A stretch of 64,000 nucleotides of DNA, taken from NCBI GenBank assembly GCA_028873575.1, contig JAGWHY010000001.1, positions 159,030 to 223,029 on the forward strand, in the 5' to 3' direction. A program made the position numbers and the translations under genes. Below are positions 57,046 to 64,000 of this stretch, one piece after another. The notes under the pieces were generated by a model. The model had not been told where the DNA came from, did no database searches, and saw only the letters and a program-made list of their open reading frames with translations. The stretch comes from Acidobacteriota bacterium (lineage in GTDB: Bacteria; Actinomycetota; Acidimicrobiia; Acidimicrobiales; RAAP-2). Within the stretch, counting starts at the first letter, position 1. The number at the start of each line of letters is the position of its first letter.

Positions 57046-57774
57046 ATGTATCGAGGTTCCAAGAAGAAGATGCAGCGGCGCGTGCCTAAGTTGGTCATGG
57101 CTGGTGCCTTGGCCGCTGGCGGCGTGGTGGCGGCGGTCGGCGCGGCGGGGGCGGCCACGCACGCCGCGCACACCGCGCACAGCGCCGCGGCCGATGGGCA
57201 GCGTCCCGGCGACGGACTGCACGCCGGCGGTCGCGTCACCGCCGTGAGCGGCACCTCGCTCAGCGTGCAGAGCCCGACCGGCACGACCACGACCTACACG
57301 TTGACGTCGTCAACGAAGGTCACGAAAGACGGCGTCGCGGCCACTCTCAGCGACCTCGCGGTCGGTGAGCGCGTGCACGTGGAGCTCGCCGCGGCGACGT
57401 CGTTGAGCGCGCTGTCGGTGGACATCGCCACCCCGCACGTGATGGGTCAGGTGGTCTCGGTCGCGGGCGACGTGATCACGATCGCGAACCCCGACGGCCT
57501 CCAGACGACCGTCGACGTGACGGGTTCGACCACTTACACCAAGGGTGGCGCGAGCGCGTCACTGAGTGACGTGACGGTGGGATCGTTGATCGCCGCGAGC
57601 GGTACCGTCGCGAGCGACCACACGACCTTCGACGCCAGCAATGTCATGGTCGGCCTGCCCAGTTGGCCCGAGGGAGCTGGCCCAATGGGCGACGGCCCCC
57701 ACGGCCCCGGCTCAACGGGTGACGGTCCCGAAGGCCCCGGCCCGATGGGCGGCGGACCCGGTGGCGCGTTCTAG
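57046..57774 (+). CDS. DUF5666-like exported protein with Gly/Pro-rich tail
   Basis: Signal-like N-terminus; two GRVTAVSGTSLSVQSPTG / GQVVSVAGDVITIANPDG repeats; tail GPMGDGPHGPGSTGDGPEGPGPMGGGPGG. Confidence 0.65.
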   Translation: MYRGSKKKMQRRVPKLVMAGALAAGGVVAAVGAAGAATHAAHTAHSAAADGQRPGDGLHAGGRVTAVSGTSLSVQSPTGTTTTYTLTSSTKVTKDGVAATLSDLAVGERVHVELAAATSLSALSVDIATPHVMGQVVSVAGDVITIANPDGLQTTVDVTGSTTYTKGGASASLSDVTVGSLIAASGTVASDHTTFDASNVMVGLPSWPEGAGPMGDGPHGPGSTGDGPEGPGPMGGGPGGAF

Positions 57775-57793
57775 GCGCGACCGCTAGAAATTT

Positions 57794-57830
57794 CGGGATC
57801 CGGACGGAACCTCCCACCGTCCGGATCCCG
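57794..57830. terminator. 14-bp perfect stem-loop
   Basis: CGGGATCCGGACGG-N9-CCGTCCGGATCCCG. Confidence 0.75.
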
Positions 57831-57951
57831 AGCAGTACGCCGGAAAAATCATCCGTACTTCGTGAACATACCGCTAGGTAACTTCTTGCTAAGTTGCGCG
57901 AAGTGGGGAGAGCGCACAAGGCGCTCGCTCCGGGGGGAAAGTGGGATAACG

Positions 57952-59853
57952 ATGTCGTCGTCGCCAACGTTTGATCGTCGGAAGTTTCTTACTCATTCAG
58001 CAGCCACGGTGGGTGGTGTCGCGATGGCCGGGACGGTCGTTGACGGCCTCGTCGCCAACGTGGCGGGGGCCACGGTCGGCGTCAACGCGGGTAAGCCGAA
58101 AATGGGTGGGACCTTGACGGTCGGGACCCTGTCGGACGTGCCGAACTACCACGTCTTTAACGGTTCACAGGGGAAGATGGACGCCTCGGGTTTCTGCGTG
58201 GCGAACGCGCTCTACGACCCACTCTTCGTTATGTCGGCCAACGGTAAGACCGCACTGCCGATGTTGGCGCTTTCGGCCAAGCCCAACGCGAAGTACACGG
58301 TGTGGACCATTGCTCTGCGTCAGGGTGTCACCTTTACCAACGGCGATCCCTTTAACGCCGACGTCGTCGTGGCGAACTACAAAGCCGCGGCGGCGGACCT
58401 CACGGTCGGCCTCGCGATTCGTCCGATCATCGCCTCAGTGACCAAAGTGGACGACTACACGGTCAACTACAACATGGTGATCCCGTTCTCGACGTTCCCG
58501 ACGTCGCTCGCCGAGCAGCAGATCGCGTACATGGCGCACCCGTCGTCGTTCTCGCCGACGTTTACGGGCACGCCCATCGGCACCGGACCCTTCATGGTTT
58601 CGTCGTGGCAGGTGGGCGTGAAGTCGGTCTTCGTGAAGAACAAGAACTACTGGCGCACCGACGCGCACAGCCGTTCGTTGCCGTATTTGAACGGCATCAC
58701 CTTTAAGACGATCCCGGACCCCGCGTCGCGCAACCAGGCGCTGCAGTCGGGCGCGGTGGACATGATTCTCCAGCAAGACGGCACGCAGATCAACCTGCTG
58801 CGGAAGATGAGCGGCGTGTCGGTGCTGAGTGACGAGAACGCGCCGCGCGACCCGTCCATCAACTGCCTGATTTTGAACACGACGGGCACGCTGAACCAGT
58901 ACTTCGCGTGGGCCGGTCAGTTCGCTTCACTGGGCGTGCCGGGCGCGCTGTCGTACCTGCTGCAGGGCCAGCCCGTGCCGCTTCAGGTCCAAGAGGCGAT
59001 CTTCGTCGGGACCCAGGGCGCGGTCGACCCCTCCACGGGGCAGTGGAACACCAAGCTCAAGCCGGTACTGAACGACCCGACGATTCGCGCGGCGTGCGCG
59101 ATGGCGATTAACCGCGGCACGTATCACCGGGTTATCGACGGCGGCAACGGTCTGGTGGCTGACGGTCTGTTCCGCAAGGCGTCGCCGTTCTACCGTAACC
59201 CCGGCTACCCGGCGTACAACCCGAAGAAGGCCAAGTCCCTCGTCGACGCCTACAAGAAGAAGAACAACGTCTCGGAGGTCTCCTTCGTCATTGACATTGT
59301 GTCGGGTAGCGCCACCGCGCAGAAGCAGTTTGGGTTCATTCAACAGCAGCTGGCCGCGGCCGGCATTAAGGTCTCGCCACGCGCCGACGTGCAGTCCACG
59401 TTGATCAACAACGTGATCTACGGCGAGTACGACGCGTCGACGTGGAACCAGTTCGGTGGCGTCGACCCGGCGCTCAACTACGTCTGGTTCTTGAGCCAGC
59501 CCGCGACCACGGGCCTCGCCGCCGGTGGCCTGGGTCTCGACAAGTTGCCCGCGGGCACGTTCATCGCCGGCGCGGTGAACTTCGCGCACCAGGGTGACCC
59601 GGTCGTGGAAGGCTCGATGCTCGCCGCCCTGGCCGCGAAGCCGGGTTCGGCCGCGCAGAAGGCGGCCTGGTCCAAAGTCAATAGCCAGTTCGGTAAGGAC
59701 GTTCCCTACCTGTGGCTCGACACGCTGGTTAACGCGTGGGCCGCACGAGCCAACGTCCAAAACTGGGCGTCGGGCACGGCCGGCGACGGCACGACGCGCT
59801 GCCTCAGCCCCGACGGCGGCTCAGCGCGCTGGGACCAGATCTGGAAGAAGTAA
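57952..59853 (+). CDS. Peptide/nickel-type ABC substrate-binding protein, Tat-like signal
   Basis: DRRKFLTHSAATVGGVAMAG; GGTLTVGTLSDVPNYHVF; GTGPFMVSSWQVG. Confidence 0.88.
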   Translation: MSSSPTFDRRKFLTHSAATVGGVAMAGTVVDGLVANVAGATVGVNAGKPKMGGTLTVGTLSDVPNYHVFNGSQGKMDASGFCVANALYDPLFVMSANGKTALPMLALSAKPNAKYTVWTIALRQGVTFTNGDPFNADVVVANYKAAAADLTVGLAIRPIIASVTKVDDYTVNYNMVIPFSTFPTSLAEQQIAYMAHPSSFSPTFTGTPIGTGPFMVSSWQVGVKSVFVKNKNYWRTDAHSRSLPYLNGITFKTIPDPASRNQALQSGAVDMILQQDGTQINLLRKMSGVSVLSDENAPRDPSINCLILNTTGTLNQYFAWAGQFASLGVPGALSYLLQGQPVPLQVQEAIFVGTQGAVDPSTGQWNTKLKPVLNDPTIRAACAMAINRGTYHRVIDGGNGLVADGLFRKASPFYRNPGYPAYNPKKAKSLVDAYKKKNNVSEVSFVIDIVSGSATAQKQFGFIQQQLAAAGIKVSPRADVQSTLINNVIYGEYDASTWNQFGGVDPALNYVWFLSQPATTGLAAGGLGLDKLPAGTFIAGAVNFAHQGDPVVEGSMLAALAAKPGSAAQKAAWSKVNSQFGKDVPYLWLDTLVNAWAARANVQNWASGTAGDGTTRCLSPDGGSARWDQIWKK

Positions 59854-59872
59854 CGCTTCTCTAACGTCGCGA

Positions 59873-59906
59873 GAACGAGGGGTCGACTCCGGTCGGCCCC
59901 TCGTTC
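59873..59906. terminator. Stem-loop between convergent genes
   Basis: GAACGAGGGG-N14-CCCCTCGTTC. Confidence 0.65.
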
Positions 59907-59910
59907 TTCG

Positions 59911-61068
59911 TTACGACATCTCTTTTTGGACGCGACCGCGCACGTCGCGCCACCACCACAAGGTGGTGAGGGCTAGTAGCCCCGAGAGGACCGCCACCAG
60001 GGTGAAGGGGAGTGCGGTGTTAACGGAGAACAACGCGCCCGAAAAGCCCGCCGCCAACGCGAGTGACGCGGTGTTGGCCGTCGTGTAGAGACCTTGACGA
60101 CGCGAGAGTTCGCGCTGGTGCGCGCCTTGGCTTAAGAGTGAGGAGATCGACGGACCCGACAACGACGCGCCGATCGCCTCGACCGAGCCGATGAAGAGGA
60201 TCACCACGTTGTTGTGCACGTGGGGATAGATCGAGAGAAAGCTCGCGCCACTTAAGAGACCGCCGAGCGCGACCAGGCGGCGATTCGCGTGGTCGGCCAA
60301 CCAGCCGCCGAAGCGACTGAGCGTGGCCATTGGGATGCCAAAGAGGGTCCAACTGAGGCGAATCTGCAGTGAGGAGGCACCGTGGGCGTGCATTAAGAGA
60401 CTCCAGCACGCCTCGTAGACCCCGATGATGAGACCCAACGCGCTCGCGGCGAACAAGGTGCCCGTGATTTGACGATTCCACTGCAACTTCGGCAGGGGTT
60501 CACTGGTGACGTGTTCGTTACCGAGCGACGTGCGCCACGCCACCGTCGCCGCGCCCAGACTGATGACGCCCGTCGCGAGGTACGCGAGCCCGAGGTCGTT
60601 CACGCTGGCGAGCGAACCAACCATTGGTCCAAGTGCCAGACCAAAGATCTGCGCGGCGAAGATGCGTGACATTGCTCGGCCGCGCTGCTCTTCGGCGAAG
60701 AGTGCCGCGACGGCCGAGAGCGACGTCACCTCGAAGGCGCCGGCCGACGCGCCCTGGAGCGCTCGGGCGATCATGAACCACAACGCGCTCACGGGGAGTA
60801 AGAAAACCAGGCTCGCCACGCCGTAGAGGACCAGCGCGCCGACCAAGACCTTGCGTCGGCCGAAGCGGTCGGCGACGTGACCGAGTCCGTATTGGGTGAC
60901 GACGCCCGCCACGAAAAAAGAGGACATGACGACGCCGACCATGGTGGCCGACGCGCCGCGATGCTCGAGGAAGAGCGGCAGCAGCGGCAGGGCGAGCGTC
61001 GCGCCCATCCACTGCAGCGCGACGATGATGGTCAAACGGCGCAGCGTCTGTTGAGCGCTCTTCGCCAT
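59911..61068 (-). CDS. MFS transporter
   Basis: QYGLGHVADRFGRRKVLVGALVLYG; 12-TM-like pattern. Confidence 0.88.
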   Translation of the reverse strand: MAKSAQQTLRRLTIIVALQWMGATLALPLLPLFLEHRGASATMVGVVMSSFFVAGVVTQYGLGHVADRFGRRKVLVGALVLYGVASLVFLLPVSALWFMIARALQGASAGAFEVTSLSAVAALFAEEQRGRAMSRIFAAQIFGLALGPMVGSLASVNDLGLAYLATGVISLGAATVAWRTSLGNEHVTSEPLPKLQWNRQITGTLFAASALGLIIGVYEACWSLLMHAHGASSLQIRLSWTLFGIPMATLSRFGGWLADHANRRLVALGGLLSGASFLSIYPHVHNNVVILFIGSVEAIGASLSGPSISSLLSQGAHQRELSRRQGLYTTANTASLALAAGFSGALFSVNTALPFTLVAVLSGLLALTTLWWWRDVRGRVQKEMS

Positions 61069-61096
61069 ACAACCACGCTACCTTTGCGCGATTGCC

Positions 61097-61657
61097 CTAG
61101 ATCGTGTGACACTCCACCAAGATGACCACGCCGAGGGCGAGGTAGAGCCAAGGCACCACCCGTGGCGCGACGCGCGTTCCCCAGCGCACGATGTTTTCGC
61201 GCTTCGCGAGCGCACTGGCGGACGTGACGAACAGCAACTCCCACAGGGCAAAAATGACGATCGTCGCCACGCCGCGCGCGACGCCGTTCGCGCGAAGCAG
61301 CGGCGCCCACACGGCCACGTTGTCGCCGCCCAGGGTCAAGGTGAGCGCGAAGGTCGTGACGACGCCGCGGCGATACTGCTCACGAGTCACGGGGTGGCGA
61401 AAAGCGTGCACCGCGAGCGCCAACGGCGCGATCGCGAGGACTCCCACGAGTCGAAGCGGTACCGCCGCGAGGACCGAACCGACGGCCGCGGCGATCACCA
61501 CTAAGAGTGCGACGGAAAAGGCGTGCGCCCAACTGACTCGACGGTGCCGCTTCGCCTCGGTGACCACGAGCTGCGCGGCGAAGGCGAAGAAGTTGTCGAA
61601 CATGGTGCCGACGAAGGCGAGTGAGGCGGCGACGACCACGGCGACGTACGTTGGCAC
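61097..61657 (-). CDS. CadD-family cadmium-resistance-type membrane protein
   Basis: FVGTMFDNFFAFAAQL and TLTLGGDNVAVWAPLL repeated-half motifs. Confidence 0.7.
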   Translation of the reverse strand: MPTYVAVVVAASLAFVGTMFDNFFAFAAQLVVTEAKRHRRVSWAHAFSVALLVVIAAAVGSVLAAVPLRLVGVLAIAPLALAVHAFRHPVTREQYRRGVVTTFALTLTLGGDNVAVWAPLLRANGVARGVATIVIFALWELLFVTSASALAKRENIVRWGTRVAPRVVPWLYLALGVVILVECHTI

Positions 61658-61717
61658 CTCGCGACCTTACTTGAGGGTATTTTTTTCCCTCGCGGACGAA
61701 CGGTAAGGTGACGTTCG

Positions 61718-62695
61718 ATGCTGCGAGAGGTTTTGGCGCCCACCGACGCCCAAGTAGAGGCCGCGCGACGGGTGATTGCCGACTACCTCACGCCCACGCC
61801 AACCGTGCGAATCAACGTGCGCGGGCGCCAGGTCTTCGTGAAGCTCGAATCGCTGCAAGTCACCGGCGCCTTCAAGATTCGCGGCGCCTTGGCCGCGCTG
61901 CACGCCGTGCGCGAGGCCGACGCGACGAGCGCGGTGATCACGTCCTCAGCCGGTAATCACGGCTTGGGTATTGCCCACGCGGCCGGCCTGCTCGACGTGC
62001 GCGCGACCGTGGTGGTGCCCGCCAACGCGTCCGCCGCCAAGGTGGCCAAGTTGCGCAAGTACGACGTCGAACTGATTCAGATTGGTTCGTCCTACGACGA
62101 CGCGCAGGCCCACGCGCTCGAACTAGCCGATCGACGTAGCCTGCACTACGTGTCGCCCTTCAACGACACCAACGTCATCGCCGGGCAAGCGACCGTCTTT
62201 GCCGAGATGATTGAGCAAGCACCGGACCTCGAGCACCTCGTGGTGTCGGTCGGTGGCGGGGGACTACTCTCGGGGACGTTGTTAGCGCGCGCGGCGGCGA
62301 ATCGACTCGACGTACGACTGACCGGAGTGCAGCCCGAAGAGTCGAGTGCGCTCTATCACGTGTTGCGGGGCGCAAAGATGAGTGAAATCGTGCATCGTCC
62401 CACCATCGCCGACGGCCTCGCCGGGGGCGGCGACGACGGGGCGATCACGAACGCGCTGATCGCCCGGGCCGAAGTGCCGCTCGTGCTGGTGCCCGAACGC
62501 GAGATCCGCGCGGCGGTCGCCGAGATCGCCGAAGTCAACGGTCTGGTGATGGAAGGTTCGGCCGCCGCGGCCTACGCGGCGATCACGACGGGGCTCGTGG
62601 AGGATGAGACGTCGCGGCTCGGATTCATCGCGAGCGGGCGCAATATCTCACTCGACCTCCTTAGCGAACTCTTAGCCGAACGCGCGTCGCGCTAG
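61718..62695 (+). CDS. PLP-dependent threonine/serine dehydratase family
   Basis: VFVKLESLQVTGAFKIRGALAAL; SSAGNHGLGIAHAAGLL; VVSVGGGGLLSG. Confidence 0.9.
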   Translation: MLREVLAPTDAQVEAARRVIADYLTPTPTVRINVRGRQVFVKLESLQVTGAFKIRGALAALHAVREADATSAVITSSAGNHGLGIAHAAGLLDVRATVVVPANASAAKVAKLRKYDVELIQIGSSYDDAQAHALELADRRSLHYVSPFNDTNVIAGQATVFAEMIEQAPDLEHLVVSVGGGGLLSGTLLARAAANRLDVRLTGVQPEESSALYHVLRGAKMSEIVHRPTIADGLAGGGDDGAITNALIARAEVPLVLVPEREIRAAVAEIAEVNGLVMEGSAAAAYAAITTGLVEDETSRLGFIASGRNISLDLLSELLAERASR

Positions 62696-62730
62696 GCGAC
62701 GCGCGTGCACGTGCCCGGTAGGGTGGCCTG

Positions 62731-63516
62731 ATGACTGGTCGAAATCGATGGGGCGCGCTCGTCATCGCGGTCGTAGCGTTGGCCCTGACCGCGACGGGCG
62801 TGGTGTGGTCGTTGACCGACTCGAACCCAACCGGCCTCGCCAAAGACCCTTTCGCGCTCAACGGCTACCCACCCAAGAGCGCCCAACTCGCGCTGCGCGT
62901 GACGACCGGCCAGGGTGCGGCCCTGTCCGCGACGCTCAACGTCAACTTCCACCGCGACGCGATTGAAGCGCTCGTCCAGTTCCCCATGGTCTTTACGTCA
63001 ATTAACGAAGACGTCCGCGTCGTGAACGGGCAGGTCTACCTACGTAGCGCCAACGTCGCCAACGGCCCGTGGCTCTCGATGCCGCTCAAGAGCCCCAACC
63101 TCTTTGGCCTTTCGCTCGAGTTGGTGCGCCCCGACGTGGCGCTCATTACGGGTCTGAACAAGAGTGTGCGCAAGAACGGGTACGAGACCATTTACACCTT
63201 CACGCGCCACGACGTCGCGCTCAACCCGCTCACCGGCGCCACCACCTCGACGCTCGGCTCGGTGAAGCTCACGATCACGACCGGCGCCTACGGCGAGGCC
63301 GTCGCCTCGACGCTGGTGCTCTCCACCGGGCGCCGCGTGACGACGATCGCGCTCAACGTGCTCTCCTACAACCAGTCGGTGAACGTCGTCGCGCCCGCGC
63401 GTCGCGACGTACGCCCACTTCCCTCCTCACTCTTGAAGTCGCTCACGGGCTCGCTCGCGCGTAGTGGCGTGGTGGTGCCGAACCTCGGTCAGATCACGAG
63501 CGGAACGGCCGCCTAG
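62731..63516 (+). CDS. Exported protein, LppX/LprAFG-like
   Basis: N-terminal TM/signal, beta-rich body; no lipobox Cys seen. Confidence 0.45.
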   Translation: MTGRNRWGALVIAVVALALTATGVVWSLTDSNPTGLAKDPFALNGYPPKSAQLALRVTTGQGAALSATLNVNFHRDAIEALVQFPMVFTSINEDVRVVNGQVYLRSANVANGPWLSMPLKSPNLFGLSLELVRPDVALITGLNKSVRKNGYETIYTFTRHDVALNPLTGATTSTLGSVKLTITTGAYGEAVASTLVLSTGRRVTTIALNVLSYNQSVNVVAPARRDVRPLPSSLLKSLTGSLARSGVVVPNLGQITSGTAA

Positions 63517-63520
63517 TCCG

Positions 63521-64000
63521 ATGGTCGCGTCGCACGGCGAGCCCCGCTGGCCGGCGTCGCTCGCCCTCCTGGGTTGCGTGGGCCTCTACGCGGTGTTGCC
63601 GAACCGTCTCGCCGTCGGACCCCACTGGATCGTGCCGGTGATCGTGGCACTCCCCATCATTCCCTTAAGCGCTCGAAAGCACCGTCACCCCAACGACGCC
63701 CCGTGGGTGCGGCGCGTCACCATCGCGACCATCGCGCTTATCACGCTCGCCAACGTCACCTCGGTCGCGCTACTCGTGCACCTCTTGCTCGTCGCCAACG
63801 TCCAACAAGGTCGAGCCCTGATCTACGCCGCGGTGTCGGTGTGGCTAACCAACGTGATCACCTTCGCGCTGTGGTTCTGGGAGATGGACCGTGGAGGGCC
63901 CCACAAACGCGCCGGGGAGGATCCGCGACTACCCGACTTTCAGTTTCCCCAGATGGAAAATCCGACGTTGGCCCCAAGCGACTGGCGCCCGGCCTTCGTC
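63521..64000 (+). CDS. Partial membrane protein, unknown
   Basis: ATG at 63521, four hydrophobic segments, open to window end. Confidence 0.6.
   Translation, partial: MVASHGEPRWPASLALLGCVGLYAVLPNRLAVGPHWIVPVIVALPIIPLSARKHRHPNDAPWVRRVTIATIALITLANVTSVALLVHLLLVANVQQGRALIYAAVSVWLTNVITFALWFWEMDRGGPHKRAGEDPRLPDFQFPQMENPTLAPSDWRPAFV

Overview
High-GC actinobacterial chromosomal window. Composition, HisIE, UPF0182, YlbL-type PDZ/Lon and F420-type LLM genes suggest an Acidimicrobiia-like organism; that taxonomy is inference. No rRNA or CRISPR array was seen. Main contents: a cell-envelope block (degenerate HtrA-fold PDZ protein, MreB-like actin homologue, RNase Z-like MBL, HEAT protein, YlbL-like PDZ/Lon protein, long DivIVA-like coiled-coil protein); a decaying accessory island at about 6.7-9.9 kb (amber-split IS5-like transposase, frameshifted GNAT, solo TnpB with a 3' hairpin); UPF0182; two spermidine/putrescine-type ABC operons and one Fe3+-type ABC operon; an APC permease fused to an OB-fold domain; tRNA-fMet followed by a MazEF-type module; a histidine operon (YerC-like regulator, hisG, hisD, a hisC-hisB fusion, hisH, hisF, hisIE) with a divergent hisA-like gene; a CIRCE-controlled Hsp20; GDH; ABC exporters; a pyrimidine-salvage block (upp, FCY1-like cytosine deaminase, PRTase, NCS1 permease); and a peptide-binding protein, MFS, CadD-like and PLP enzyme genes. 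The most interesting observations are: (1) a DivIVA-like protein with a phage Mu F/SPP1 gp7-like CxxC...PPLHxxCxCT C-terminus; (2) a HisA homologue with Ala at the catalytic-acid Asp position, divergent from a TrpR-family regulator across a 30-bp intergenic region with periodic TAGCA half-sites; (3) an MreB paralogue with a broken phosphate-2 motif next to a pseudo-HtrA; (4) a HisC-HisB fusion; (5) an APC-permease/OB-fold fusion; (6) a solo TnpB locus. All functional calls come from reading the translations; no database search was possible.
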